DNA from: Bacteroides coprosuis DSM 18011
Lineage (GTDB): Bacteria; Bacteroidota; Bacteroidia; Bacteroidales; Bacteroidaceae
NCBI GenBank assembly: GCA_000212915.1
Contig: CM001167.1
Location: forward strand, 1,852,780-1,916,779
Length of the DNA stretch: 64,000 nt
Direction: 5' to 3'
Shown here: positions 1 through 9,213 of the stretch, piece after piece
Layout: the number at the start of each line of letters is the position of its first letter
Numbering within the stretch: position 1 is the first letter of the stretch
The notes under the pieces: generated by a model
Database searches by the model: none
What the model was told of the DNA's origin: nothing
Seen by the model: the letters and a program-made list of their open reading frames with translations, nothing else
Position numbers and translations under genes: made by a program

Positions 1-800
1 TACGTGAGCAATACATTTAAAAGGGTTCGCTTCTCAAAAAAGGTAGCTGTAAAGTCTTTTAGGTCTTTTATTAACGTGTTATCTGCCCGTGCCCAATTCA
101 TAGTAAAATCAAAACTGTTTTTGTTTCGCTCTACGGTATTGGCAAAGTAGCGGGTGTCGGTACCATTGGAGATTACAAATATCTGTATGTATTTATAGAG
201 TGATTTCTCACTGTTAAAGCTCTCTTTGGTATAGCGATGTACTTGGTTAAAGGCTTCACGAATGGCAACTCCTCGTTTTTTTAATTCAACTTGCACTAAG
301 GGCAAGCCGTTTACGAGTAGGGTTACATCATAGCGATTGGCATGTGTACCCGTTTGTTCAAACTGGGAAATCACTTGCACTTTATTACGAGCTATATTCT
401 TTTTATCTACCAAGTAGATGTTTTGAATATGTCCGTCGTCAAACACAAAATCGTAGATGTAATCATCGTGTATTTTGCGGGTTTTCTCAACGAGGTTATC
501 GCTGGGTTTGTCTAAATATTCTTCTACATAACGTGCCCATTCGCTATCGGTAAACTCCATTTCGTTGAGTGCTTGTATCTGTTTACGTACATTGGCAAGC
601 ATAGCCCCAACGGTAGTTAGGTGTGTTACTCGTTCATAGCCTTGATTTACGAGGTCTTGTATCAACTCTTGTTCCAAGGCGGCTTCCGATTGATAAACAG
701 TAGCTGCTTCATTCACCACGGAGTCTTTGGTATATTTATCTAGAACGATGAAGTTCTTCAATTCTGCTATGGGTGTATATTCTGTCATGTTGTTTTTCAT
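1..800 (-). CDS. hsdR: Type I restriction enzyme subunit R, N-terminal part (cut by window edge)
   Basis: Restriction and DNA-translocation subunit of a type I R-M complex. Only the first ~266 codons are present; the family is usually about 1000 residues, so the helicase part lies beyond position 1. The visible part is the RecB-like nuclease domain: a PD-(D/E)xK core with Asp at about residue 156 ([11 protein letters not shown]) and the E-x-K pair near residue 171 (VQVELKKRG). The ATG at 800 overlaps the hsdS stop as ATGA, implying translational coupling; a second in-frame ATG at 788 is an alternative start. The frame is open to the edge. The gene order hsdM-hsdS-hsdR supports the call. Confidence 0.93.
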   Translation of the reverse strand, partial: MKNNMTEYTPIAELKNFIVLDKYTKDSVVNEAATVYQSEAALEQELIQDLVNQGYERVTHLTTVGAMLANVRKQIQALNEMEFTDSEWARYVEEYLDKPSDNLVEKTRKIHDDYIYDFVFDDGHIQNIYLVDKKNIARNKVQVISQFEQTGTHANRYDVTLLVNGLPLVQVELKKRGVAIREAFNQVHRYTKESFNSEKSLYKYIQIFVISNGTDTRYFANTVERNKNSFDFTMNWARADNTLIKDLKDFTATFFEKRTLLNVLLT

Positions 801-1957
801 TTATCCTTAGGAAAGGAAAGTAATAAATCTCGGTAATATTCGTACTGCTTTTTACGGGCTGTAAGCTCTGCTGTAAGCTCTGCTGTAAGCTCGCTAAACG
901 TATCTAGGATACCAACTATTTTCTGTTGAATTTTAAGGGTGGGGATAGGAATAAAAAGTTTTTCTAAATCTTTTGGATATACATGTGGTACACCTACTCC
1001 TTTTTTTAAACCATAAATCCAGTTTTGATATTTCATTAAAAAGTAGAATACGTATTTAGTGTTTAGAATAGATATATTTGGTTTAATAGAAAAAGCATCA
1101 GATACAAATATTGGTTCATCCCAATACAATACATGCCCAGCATAAGCCCCACTTCCTGCTATGGTTATGGTTTCTCCTTTTCTATTAAACTTTGCATTAT
1201 AATATGCAGGTTGTTGTCCTCCACTAATAACAGGAATATCACCATCTATTTTGTTTTTTGCAGTAATAGTTTTACCTCTTTTAAGTTCAGCAACTTCTCC
1301 CAAGGGCTTCCACTCAACCTCGTCTTCCTCAAAAGTAAGTAATTGTTCACGGTAATACTCGTACTGCTTTTTACGGGCTGTAAGCTCTGCTGTAAGCTCT
1401 GCTGTAAGTTCGCTAAACGTATCTAGGATACCAACTATTTTCTGTTGAATTGCGAGAGATTTTTCTGGATTATTAGGGCAGGGGATAGGAATTTTGTATT
1501 TTTTTAATTTATTTACTCCTATAATAGCTAAGCTTCCATTTTTGTTAGCATTATTAATGCACCATTCTCCAAAATGAAAGAAATAGTAGAAAAGGAACTT
1601 AACATTTAGTTTACCTTTATAAGGCTCTTTTAATGAAAAGCTTGTTATTTGTTGATTTGTCAAGAAAGGTTCTAATATAAGAGCATGTTCTCCTAAAGTC
1701 GCAGTTGTAGACATTATTAAAGAATTAGCGGGTATTAGATTTCCTCGTATTGCTGAAGATGATACATGTTGAATAGAATCTCTTAAAATTCGACCGTTAA
1801 TTCTTATGTCTTCCATTCTGAACCAAGGGATAGTACCGTTAGTCCAAAATTCTTTTTGTTTCTTCGATGGAGTGTAGCCATTTTTTATATTGAAAAGAGT
1901 ATCTATTGTTTTCCATTCCACCTCAACCCCATCTAATAATTTCTCTAGATAATTCAT
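797..1957 (-). CDS. hsdS: Type I restriction-modification specificity subunit S
   Basis: DNA-recognition subunit of the HsdMSR complex, 386 aa. It has two target recognition domains (about residues 1-170 and 205-345), each followed by a conserved helical spacer, [15 protein letters not shown] then TAEL units then [10 protein letters not shown]. The spacers are near-identical to each other. Both contain a run of TAEL repeats (residues ~182-193 and ~356-367) encoded by 12-bp tandem repeats. In EcoR124-type enzymes the number of TAEL units in the central spacer sets the distance between the two half-sites. The start ATG overlaps the hsdM stop (ATGA) and the stop overlaps the hsdR start. Confidence 0.95.
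   Translation of the reverse strand: MNYLEKLLDGVEVEWKTIDTLFNIKNGYTPSKKQKEFWTNGTIPWFRMEDIRINGRILRDSIQHVSSSAIRGNLIPANSLIMSTTATLGEHALILEPFLTNQQITSFSLKEPYKGKLNVKFLFYYFFHFGEWCINNANKNGSLAIIGVNKLKKYKIPIPCPNNPEKSLAIQQKIVGILDTFSELTAELTAELTARKKQYEYYREQLLTFEEDEVEWKPLGEVAELKRGKTITAKNKIDGDIPVISGGQQPAYYNAKFNRKGETITIAGSGAYAGHVLYWDEPIFVSDAFSIKPNISILNTKYVFYFLMKYQNWIYGLKKGVGVPHVYPKDLEKLFIPIPTLKIQQKIVGILDTFSELTAELTAELTARKKQYEYYRDLLLSFPKDK
831..932. repeat. 102-bp direct repeat, copy 1 (hsdS C-terminal spacer)
   Basis: Matches 1350-1451 with two mismatches over 102 bp. It encodes the distal conserved spacer of HsdS. Inside it, 858-893 holds three tandem copies of the 12-mer GCTGTAAGCTCT (last base variant), which encode the TAEL repeat on the minus strand. 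Confidence 0.93.
1350..1451. repeat. 102-bp direct repeat, copy 2 (hsdS central spacer)
   Basis: Partner of 831-932, 519 bp away. It encodes the central spacer between the two target recognition domains. 1377-1412 holds three 12-bp units, the last carrying one change. Recombination between the copies would delete one recognition domain; slippage within the units would change spacer length. Confidence 0.93.
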
Positions 1958-3501
1958 GCTTCAATCTCCTTTACTATAGCATCAATATCAGTGCGAAGCT
2001 GGTCTATCTTCTTCACCGTAACGGCTAGCTCTTTATTGAGCTCCACAATATCCACTTTTTCGCGTGTATCTTCAAACTCCACATACGAGCTCACTGAGAG
2101 GTTGTAGTCGTTCTTTGCTATCTGGGTGTTGTCTATGGATTGTGCTATGTATTTCACATTCTCTTTGCTATCAAAGATTTGCATAATCTTTTTAATATGT
2201 GCATCCGTTAGCTCATTATTGTTGGTTACTTTTTTGAAAAAATCTTCACCACTCGCATCAATAAACTGAGTTTTCGTATCCGCCTTATGCTTGGAGAGCA
2301 CTAAGATATTGACAGCAATAGAGGTTCCATAAAATAGATTGGGAGCCAAAGAAATAACCGTTTCCACAAAATTATTATCCACCAAGTACTTTCTAATCTT
2401 CTGCTCGGCACCACCTCGGTAAAATATTCCAGGGAAACAGACAATAGCAGCCCTCCCTCTGCTCGATAGATAGCTCAACGCATGGAGTACAAAAGCAAAA
2501 TCGGCTTTCGACTTAGGAGCCAATACGCCAGCAGGAGCAAAACGGTCATCGTTAATAAGAGTAGGGTCATCATCTCCTATCCATTTCACCGAATAAGGAG
2601 GATTGGATACAATCGCATCAAAAGGTTTATCGTCACCAAATTGAGGATTGATCAGTGTATCACCCAAAGCAATATTGAATTTATCGTAGTTGATGTTGTG
2701 CAAGAACATATTCATACGAGCCAAGTTGTAGGTGGTATGGTTAATCTCTTGTCCAAAAAAACCATCTTCAATAATGTGGTTATCAAAATGTTTTTTAGCT
2801 TGTAAAAGCAAGGATCCCGAACCCGCCGCAGGGTCGTAAATTTTATTGACAGAAGTTTGCTTATGCATAGCAAGTTGTGCTATCAGCTTAGAGACTTGTT
2901 GGGGTGTAAAAAACTCTCCACCCGATTTCCCTGCATTTGCAGCATAATTGGAAATTAAAAACTCGTAGGCATCACCAAACAAATCAATCTGGTTCTCCTC
3001 AAAGTCTCCAAAATCGAGTTCTTCTACTCCTTTTAATACAGCAGCCAAACGTTTATTTTTGTTCTCAACGGTGTTTCCTAGTCGTGTACTAGTTGTATCA
3101 AAATCGGCAAACAATCCTTTAATCTCTTTTTCTGAAGCATAGCCTAGTGCCGAACTCTCTATTGCATCAAAAATAGCTTTTAAATCTGTATTGAGGTTGG
3201 TATTTGTATTGGCAGTATGGGCCACATTTTTAAAGAGCTGACTTGGATAGATAAAATATCCTTTCGTCTTAATAGCATCGTCTTTTAAATCGGGAGTAAT
3301 GATATCGTCGGGTAAACTAGCATAATGAAAGCTGTCATCGCCAGCCTCCATATAGTTGGAAAAATTTTCACTAATGAAACGATAGAAGAGCGTTCCTAGT
3401 ACGAACTGCTTAAAATCCCATCCATCTACAGAGCCACGCACATCGTTGGCTATCTTCCATATTTTAGCTTGTAATTCTTTTCGTTGATTTGAACTTGTCA
3501 T
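1954..3501 (-). CDS. hsdM: Type I restriction-modification methyltransferase subunit M
   Basis: N6-adenine DNA methyltransferase of the type I system, 515 aa, normal length. An N-terminal helical HsdM_N region (about 10-150) precedes the methylase core. The S-adenosylmethionine site is [13 protein letters not shown] near residue 223, and the catalytic motif is NPPYSVKW near residue 300. [10 protein letters not shown] just before motif I is also typical. First gene of the hsdM-hsdS-hsdR operon, with a 4-bp overlap to hsdS. The ATG at 3501 is the natural start; no strong promoter was found in the ~140 bp upstream. Confidence 0.96.
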   Translation of the reverse strand: MTSSNQRKELQAKIWKIANDVRGSVDGWDFKQFVLGTLFYRFISENFSNYMEAGDDSFHYASLPDDIITPDLKDDAIKTKGYFIYPSQLFKNVAHTANTNTNLNTDLKAIFDAIESSALGYASEKEIKGLFADFDTTSTRLGNTVENKNKRLAAVLKGVEELDFGDFEENQIDLFGDAYEFLISNYAANAGKSGGEFFTPQQVSKLIAQLAMHKQTSVNKIYDPAAGSGSLLLQAKKHFDNHIIEDGFFGQEINHTTYNLARMNMFLHNINYDKFNIALGDTLINPQFGDDKPFDAIVSNPPYSVKWIGDDDPTLINDDRFAPAGVLAPKSKADFAFVLHALSYLSSRGRAAIVCFPGIFYRGGAEQKIRKYLVDNNFVETVISLAPNLFYGTSIAVNILVLSKHKADTKTQFIDASGEDFFKKVTNNNELTDAHIKKIMQIFDSKENVKYIAQSIDNTQIAKNDYNLSVSSYVEFEDTREKVDIVELNKELAVTVKKIDQLRTDIDAIVKEIEA

Positions 3502-3610
3502 TTTATCTTATAATAAGTAGTCACTACGGTTCTTTTGTCCGTATAAATTAAAGGTACTAATTTAACTTAAAATAATGTATATACCTTTCTTTAACCTATA
3601 AAACCTTAAA

Positions 3611-3636
3611 AAGAGGCGTAATTCTTTATCCCTCTT
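3611..3636 (-). terminator. Weak hairpin terminator of the 3642-4205 gene
   Basis: Six-bp stem AAGAGG/CCTCTT immediately after the stop codon, followed on the minus strand by a short T run. Weak but well placed. Confidence 0.45.
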
Positions 3637-3641
3637 ACTCT

Positions 3642-4205
3642 CTATTTTGTCTTTTCTATCTGATTGTAAACTACATTTACTTGTATATCTTCTATGCGAG
3701 TTGTTTCAATCAGTTTTAAGATTTCCTCTTCAGATAGATCTACGGCATGGTTACGGATGCACGTTTCAAGGCTCGACAATTCCCACGTATCGAGTTTCAT
3801 AAACAATTGGCTAGACTGGGTGAAGAAGTTGAATGTCCAAGGATCTTTGCTAAAAGCATCTGTTTCTTCTTCTTGCTCTTCCTCGGGTAAGTAAACCGTA
3901 ATCTCATCTCCCAGCAATTTGTATTTTCTATTGTAGGTCTGTGTGTCGTCTATCTGAGCAATAAACTGATAGCGATTGGTAAGTTCTAGTCTTTTGAAGA
4001 AGCCCTCTTTACTAAAATAGGTTTGAATTTCATCGGCTAAATAGCTATCTACTGTGGGGTTATTGGTTTGAATCTTATATTCTACCGAGTTGAAATTCCA
4101 GATGTCCCATAGTGCTATGGGGTAGGTTGTTGCCTTATTGTCGTCATTGGAACAAGCCAAAAGGAGTAGGGGAATAAGGGCGATGAGATAATGTATCTTT
4201 TTCAT
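3642..4205 (-). CDS. Hypothetical lipoprotein
   Basis: A 187-aa exported protein with a lipoprotein signal: Lys-rich start, hydrophobic core, and lipobox LLAC ending at Cys18, followed by SNDDNKA. The mature part begins with YPIALWDIWNFNSVEYKI, is rich in aromatic and acidic residues, and has an acidic stretch EEEQEEETDAF near residue 113. It looks like a small beta-rich domain followed by a helical tail. I do not recognise the family; a lipocalin-like fold is possible but unproven. It lies 66 bp after another exported protein on the same strand, so the two may be co-transcribed. Confidence 0.75.
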   Translation of the reverse strand: MKKIHYLIALIPLLLLACSNDDNKATTYPIALWDIWNFNSVEYKIQTNNPTVDSYLADEIQTYFSKEGFFKRLELTNRYQFIAQIDDTQTYNRKYKLLGDEITVYLPEEEQEEETDAFSKDPWTFNFFTQSSQLFMKLDTWELSSLETCIRNHAVDLSEEEILKLIETTRIEDIQVNVVYNQIEKTK

Positions 4206-4271
4206 AATGAGTTTTGTCTTTTGGAGTAAAGTATGAGTTTATAAATAAGGACAGATTGAAGAGTAGGCAGA

Positions 4272-4823
4272 CTATTTATTTGTTAAAGTATCTGCCAACT
4301 TTTGCACTTCTGTATTGATGATCTGTTCAATGTCTGCAACCCTATTCTTCTTTGAAGGCTCATCGTCTTTCTTGAATAGATAACTAGAAGAGCCTTCGCT
4401 ACCACGGGCAACCTCTGGACTTACAAACAGACGGTATAATATGTTATTTGCTGCTCCGTAAGCATAACATTCTATGATAGGAGATATTATTTTAACTTTA
4501 CCATCCTCTATTTGTACGGTTATTTCATACACCAAGGTATAAGAATCTCCAAGTCCTCTTTTAATCTGTTGGGGAGATTCTGTGGAATAAGTAATCCAGT
4601 CTTTATTTTTATACTCTTGTATTTCATCCCCTATCTTTTTGCGACTTATAAAATAGGTTAGAACCTGATTGTAAATCTCTTCTTGACTAGCATTTGGGGT
4701 GCTGACTTCAAAAAAGTTACTAGCATCAACGGAGTTTTTAAACCCATGATAAGTAAGCTCAAACTGAGCTTTTGCCAAAAGAGGGGTGACGGCGAAGAGG
4801 AATAAAAAGAGTATCTTTTTCAT
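4272..4823 (-). CDS. Exported DUF4468-like protein
   Basis: A 183-aa protein with a signal peptide (MKKILFLFLFAVTPLLAKAQ, cleavage likely after AKA). The mature part resembles the Bacteroidetes DUF4468 (TBP-like fold) proteins: a motif about a peptide joined to YNQVLTYFISRK, then strands around DSYTLVYEITVQIEDGKVKI, and a C-terminal helix that includes IEQIINTEVQKLADTL. No catalytic residues are evident. Function unknown; periplasmic or cell-surface. The 5' side is a 495-bp gene-free region carrying a palindromic repeat. Confidence 0.7.
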   Translation of the reverse strand: MKKILFLFLFAVTPLLAKAQFELTYHGFKNSVDASNFFEVSTPNASQEEIYNQVLTYFISRKKIGDEIQEYKNKDWITYSTESPQQIKRGLGDSYTLVYEITVQIEDGKVKIISPIIECYAYGAANNILYRLFVSPEVARGSEGSSSYLFKKDDEPSKKNRVADIEQIINTEVQKLADTLTNK

Positions 4824-5053
4824 GATCTATGATTTTTAAGGGATTTCTTTTGATTAAGATACAAAAAGTAATATCAATATTTTTATAATTTCTGTATCAC
4901 TCTCTTTTCTCTGTGAAAATTGAGGATTGAACCTTGAATTTTAACACGTAAAAGACCAAACTAGAGAATTGAAAAATACTACTCTGTAATACTTTGTGCC
5001 ACAACGTGTAAACTCTGTTTTTAGGTTGTTTAGTCGGAACTAGCTCCTAACTA

Positions 5054-5108
5054 TGACACCGACATCGTAACATCATGACACCGACATGACGTTACGATGT
5101 CGGTGTCA
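5054..5108. repeat. 18-bp perfect inverted repeat with TGACACCGACAT copies
   Basis: Left arm 5054-5071 (TGACACCGACATCGTAAC) is the exact reverse complement of 5091-5108. The 19-nt centre holds a further direct copy of TGACACCGACAT at 5076-5087, exactly 22 bp after the first. The same 12-mer appears twice, also 22 bp apart, at 53449 and 53471. No T run follows, so this is not a plain terminator; an operator or small interspersed repeat is more likely. Confidence 0.85.
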
Positions 5109-5265
5109 AACCATCTTCATGGTCTTGATGCAATAAAGCCAAATAAGGAATATAATAATCAGAGTAACCCCAAGTTTTAGTCACTTTACAATCTATACCT
5201 CTTCTTATTTTATCTGCATTTAGAAAATCCTAAAAAGAGAAAGTAGCGTGAGGATAGTTTTGCAT

Positions 5266-5297
5266 AAAAAAAGCCTTTGACTGGAGTGGTCAAAGGC
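5266..5297 (-). terminator. Rho-independent terminator of the ferredoxin gene
   Basis: Perfect 9-bp stem GCCTTTGAC/GTCAAAGGC (5273-5281 with 5289-5297) followed on the minus strand by seven T. It lies 22 bp past the stop codon at 5319. Confidence 0.9.
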
Positions 5298-5318
5298 TGT
5301 AGCTGTATTTCAAATTCT

Positions 5319-6104
5319 TTATTCAGCAAAGATTAATTCGGGTTCTTTTCGTTCTCCAAAAGTTTTTAAAAAGAAAGCGAGTTTCTCCTCGTAAAGCTCC
5401 CCACGAAAAGCCCTCGATTTCTGAGGACAAATAACAAGACATCTTCCACAAGAAATACACTTATTAGGATCTGTCAACTGAGGTGCATCTTTGGGAATAG
5501 CACCCACAGGGCACAGTCGAGCACACTTGCCACAACGATTACAAGTCTCATCTGCCGACGGGAAAATAGGAAAACGTCCATAAGGTTTGTAAGGCTTATT
5601 CCCTTTTACCTGTATCTGGGGTAGTAAAGTAGCACTCTTCACAGAATCTAAGAGGTGCGTACATTTATGCACCAACTTTTGGATCATTTCATGATCTTGC
5701 GCATCGGGTCGGGTGCTCGCCAATTTTGTAAAAATAGAGTGCCTAGCAATAAACGCCCCAGCAGCAACTACCTTGAAGAAATGGGACTCCATCAACTCTT
5801 TCATTTCCAAAAGAGCATCGTCGTAATCTCTATTTCCATAAACGGCTAGCAATACAACAGGAGTATCATTTCCCTTAAATCGTTTTAAAGACTCTACAGC
5901 AAGTTGGGGTATTCTCCCGGCATATACAGGCATTCCCACGATCAAGAGTTCATCAGAGTCCATAAAAATATCTTCTCCCAGCTTTTTGCGAGTCACATCA
6001 TACTCTTTAAAAGAAGGTTTAAACTCTTGAGCTACCCATCTTACTATTTTTTGAGTGGTATATGTAGCACTAAAATAAACGGCACTTACCTTTGAAATCT
6101 TCAT
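5319..6104 (-). CDS. EFR1-family flavodoxin/ferredoxin fusion protein
   Basis: A 261-aa cytoplasmic redox protein. Residues 1-150 form a flavodoxin-like domain: the phosphate-binding loop region is VYFSATYTTQKIV near residue 9, and GMPVYAGRIP and AVYGNRDYDDAL match the EFR1 family. The C-terminal third carries two 4Fe-4S ferredoxin motifs, CNRCGKCARLCP (about residue 188) and CISCGRCLVICP (about residue 217). Expected role: electron transfer between a flavin and two Fe-S clusters; partner unknown. It stands alone, with its own terminator and a divergent gyrA upstream. Confidence 0.9.
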   Translation of the reverse strand: MKISKVSAVYFSATYTTQKIVRWVAQEFKPSFKEYDVTRKKLGEDIFMDSDELLIVGMPVYAGRIPQLAVESLKRFKGNDTPVVLLAVYGNRDYDDALLEMKELMESHFFKVVAAGAFIARHSIFTKLASTRPDAQDHEMIQKLVHKCTHLLDSVKSATLLPQIQVKGNKPYKPYGRFPIFPSADETCNRCGKCARLCPVGAIPKDAPQLTDPNKCISCGRCLVICPQKSRAFRGELYEEKLAFFLKTFGERKEPELIFAE

Positions 6105-6584
6105 GAACTATTGTCTTATTAGGCGTTGAAAATCGTTATAAATTGTAAAAATGCAGGTATTTTAAGAGATTTCAAAGGATGAAGAAAAGAAAAAGTCAAA
6201 TTGACTCAAAAAAAGAGGATTACCCGAGAAATAAGTAAAATAAATAGGAATTTTTACCAAAAATAGAAAAAGTTTATCTAGAAAAAGCTTCAATAAGCCC
6301 GTTGGAGTAACTGATAGTCAGTCTGTACCACACGATAATAAAATTCATAATTATTGACTTCAAAATATTCACTTATTGAGCAAAAATAGCAGTAAAATAT
6401 TTTGGTTATTTCAAACCCGCCTTTAGGATAGATATAAAAGGGCTAATTGGGTATATAATCCACGGCTATAGGGCTTGTAAGGCTATTTAAGTTTGTTATT
6501 AAAAAGCTTTCTTATCTCCCAAAAAAGTAGTACTTTTACATAACTTTTTATGAGATAAAAATATATAATAAATAATCCTTTTAA
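6105..6584. other. Divergent intergenic region before gyrA
   Basis: 480 bp between two divergent genes, with no ORF of interest. It holds the likely gyrA promoter at 6508-6538. The rest is AT-rich and without clear structure. Confidence 0.6.
6508..6538 (+). promoter_or_regulatory. Probable gyrA promoter (Bacteroides type)
   Basis: TTTC at 6508-6511, a 19-bp spacer, then TACTTTTA at 6531-6538. This matches the Bacteroides -33/-7 pattern TTTG-19-TAnnTTTG with one mismatch in each box, and lies about 45 bp upstream of the gyrA start. Confidence 0.55.
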
Positions 6585-9164
6585 ATGGTTGAACAAGACA
6601 GAATTATAAAGATCAACATTGAAGACGAGATGAAATCTTCTTACATCGATTATTCGATGTCAGTTATCGTATCTCGTGCTCTTCCAGATGTTAAAGATGG
6701 ATTTAAGCCTGTTCACCGTCGTATCCTTTATGGTATGATGGAACTAGGTAATACTTCAGATAAACCCTATAAGAAATCAGCTAGAATTGTGGGTGAGGTT
6801 TTAGGTAAATATCACCCTCACGGAGATAGTTCCGTTTACTTAGCCATGGTGAGAATGGCACAAGAATGGGCAATGCGCTATCCTTTAGTTGATGGGCAAG
6901 GTAACTTTGGTTCTGTCGATGGTGATAGTCCTGCGGCTATGCGTTATACAGAAGCTCGTCTAAATAAGATGGGTGAAGAGATGATGCAGGACTTATATAA
7001 AGAAACTGTTGACTTTGATCCAAACTTTGATAATACCCTTCAAGAGCCAAAAGTGCTTCCTGCACGTATTCCTAACTTATTAGTGAATGGGGCATCGGGT
7101 ATTGCAGTGGGTATGGCTACAAATATGCCTCCTCACAACCTTTCTGAAGTTATTGACGCTTGTCAGGCTTACTTAGAGAATACTGAAATTGATGTTGAAG
7201 GCTTAATGCAATATGTCAAAGCTCCCGACTTCCCAACAGGTGGTTTCATCTATGGTATGAGTGGAGTGAAAGAGGCTTTTGAAACAGGTCGTGGACGTGT
7301 GGTTATGCGTGCAAGAGCTGAGATTGAAGCTGGGCAAACTCATGAAAAAATTGTCATTTCGGAAATACCTTATAACGTAAATAAAGCAGACCTTATCAAA
7401 CACATTGCAGACTTAGTCAATGAAAAACGTATTGAAGGTATTGCCAACGTGAATGATGAATCTGACCGTAGTGGTATGCGTATTGTTGTGGACTGTAAAC
7501 GAGATGCGAATGCAAACGTAGTCCTTAATAAGCTGTACAAGATGACAGCCCTACAATCTTCATTCGGGGTAAATAACGTAGCACTGGTAGATGGTCGTCC
7601 ACATACCTTAAATCTTCGTGATTTAGTGGCCAACTTCGTAGAACACCGTCATGATGTAGTGATTCGTCGTACACAGTTCGACCTTCGCAAAGCAGAAGAA
7701 CGTGCACATATCTTAGAAGGTTTGATTATTGCTTCTGATAATATTGACGAAGTAATCAAAATTATTCGTGCAGCTAAGAATCCTAACGAAGCTATTACAA
7801 ACTTAATGACTCGTTTTGAATTGTCAGAAATTCAAGCTCGTGCCATTGTTGAAATGCGTCTTCGTCAGTTGACTGGCCTAATGCAAGATCAACTTCATGG
7901 AGAATACCAAGAAGTAATGGCTCGTATTGCTGAGTACAAAGAAATCTTGAATAACGATGAGAAATGTCGTGAAGTAATCAAGGCAGAACTACAAGAAGTA
8001 AAAGACAAGTATGGCGACGAACGTCGTTCAGAAATTGTTTATTCTTCGGAAGAGTTTAACCCAGAAGATTTCTATTCAAATGACCCTATGATTATTACTA
8101 TTTCTCACATGGGTTATATCAAGCGTACACCATTATCAGATTTTACTTCTCAAAATAGAGGAGGGGTGGGTTCGAAAGGAACAGATACACGTGATCAAGA
8201 TTTCATCGAACATATCTATCCTGCTACCATGCACAACACCATGATGTTCTTTACTCAGATGGGTAAATGCTATTGGTTGAAAGTGTATGAGATTCCAGAA
8301 GGGTCGAAAAATTCTAAGGGTAGAGCGATACAAAATTTATTGAATATTGATAGAAATGATGCAGTAAATGCTTATCTTAGAGTTGAGGACTTGAATGATG
8401 AGGAATTTATTAATAGTCATTATGTTATCTTCTGTACAAAACACGGTGTCATAAAGAAAACACTATTAGAACAATACTCTCGTCCACGTCAAAATGGTGT
8501 GAATGCTATTACAATTCGTGAAGACGATAAAGTAATAGAAGTCCGCCTTACCAATGGAAAATGTAATATTGTTATTGCCAACAAAAATGGTAGAGCTATT
8601 CGTTTCCATGAGGAAAATGTCCGCCCTATGGGGAGAACAGCAACAGGTGTTCGTGGAATTCGCTTAGATGAAGATGGACAAGATGAAGTTGTGGGAATGG
8701 TTGCTATTCGTGATCTAGAAACAGAAACTATCATGGTAGTATCTGAAGAAGGTTATGGTAAACGTTCTGAAGTAGAAGACTATCGTATCACTAATCGAGG
8801 AGGTAAAGGTGTGAAAACCATGAACATTACCGAGAAAACAGGTAAATTAGTGGGTATAGAGTCTGTAACCGATGAAAATGACTTGATGATCATCAATAAA
8901 TCAGGAGTAACAATCCGTCTTGATGTTGAAGATGTAAGAGTTATGGGTCGTGCTACTCAGGGAGTTAGATTAATTAATCTAGACAAGAGAAACGATCATA
9001 TCGGTTCGATCTGTAAAGTCCTTTCAGAAGAAGAGGAAGAAATTATCGAAGAAGAAGATGTTGATGTAGAAGGTATGGAGCAAGCACCAACTGAGGATGA
9101 AGATACATCTACAGAAGGAGGAAATCCATCTACTGGCATGCTTTTTGATGATAATGACTTATAA
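6585..9164 (+). CDS. gyrA: DNA gyrase subunit A
   Basis: Breakage-reunion subunit of gyrase, 859 aa, full length. The catalytic Tyr is residue 121 in [10 protein letters not shown]. The quinolone-determining region reads [20 protein letters not shown]. Ser82 (E. coli Ser83 position) is wild type, and position 86 (E. coli Asp87) is Leu. The C-terminal beta-pinwheel has a GyrA-box variant, [10 protein letters not shown], and later blades such as NRGGKGVKT. The tail is strongly acidic ([16 protein letters not shown]), as in other Bacteroidetes GyrA. GyrA rather than ParC is favoured by the GyrA box. The TPR gene follows after 49 bp and is probably co-transcribed. Confidence 0.97.
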   Translation: MVEQDRIIKINIEDEMKSSYIDYSMSVIVSRALPDVKDGFKPVHRRILYGMMELGNTSDKPYKKSARIVGEVLGKYHPHGDSSVYLAMVRMAQEWAMRYPLVDGQGNFGSVDGDSPAAMRYTEARLNKMGEEMMQDLYKETVDFDPNFDNTLQEPKVLPARIPNLLVNGASGIAVGMATNMPPHNLSEVIDACQAYLENTEIDVEGLMQYVKAPDFPTGGFIYGMSGVKEAFETGRGRVVMRARAEIEAGQTHEKIVISEIPYNVNKADLIKHIADLVNEKRIEGIANVNDESDRSGMRIVVDCKRDANANVVLNKLYKMTALQSSFGVNNVALVDGRPHTLNLRDLVANFVEHRHDVVIRRTQFDLRKAEERAHILEGLIIASDNIDEVIKIIRAAKNPNEAITNLMTRFELSEIQARAIVEMRLRQLTGLMQDQLHGEYQEVMARIAEYKEILNNDEKCREVIKAELQEVKDKYGDERRSEIVYSSEEFNPEDFYSNDPMIITISHMGYIKRTPLSDFTSQNRGGVGSKGTDTRDQDFIEHIYPATMHNTMMFFTQMGKCYWLKVYEIPEGSKNSKGRAIQNLLNIDRNDAVNAYLRVEDLNDEEFINSHYVIFCTKHGVIKKTLLEQYSRPRQNGVNAITIREDDKVIEVRLTNGKCNIVIANKNGRAIRFHEENVRPMGRTATGVRGIRLDEDGQDEVVGMVAIRDLETETIMVVSEEGYGKRSEVEDYRITNRGGKGVKTMNITEKTGKLVGIESVTDENDLMIINKSGVTIRLDVEDVRVMGRATQGVRLINLDKRNDHIGSICKVLSEEEEEIIEEEDVDVEGMEQAPTEDEDTSTEGGNPSTGMLFDDNDL

Positions 9165-9213
9165 ATAGATTAAGGAAAAATTACTTCAATAAATAATAAA
9201 CAAAACAACAATC

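Larger units (their letters stand above)
4824..5318. other. Gene-free region with palindromic repeat
   Basis: No convincing gene. It contains the TGACACCGACAT repeat cluster (5054-5108) and the terminator of the ferredoxin gene (5266-5297). The rest is AT-rich leader of the 4272-4823 gene. Confidence 0.7.

Noticed and set aside
858..1412. The regular 12-bp units as a CRISPR array
   Set aside because: There are no spacers of even length; the units are contiguous and lie inside the hsdS coding frame.
5054..5108. Palindrome as a rho-independent terminator
   Set aside because: No T run on either side, and the ferredoxin gene already has a good terminator at 5266-5297. The repeated 12-mer with fixed spacing is better explained as a binding site or interspersed repeat.
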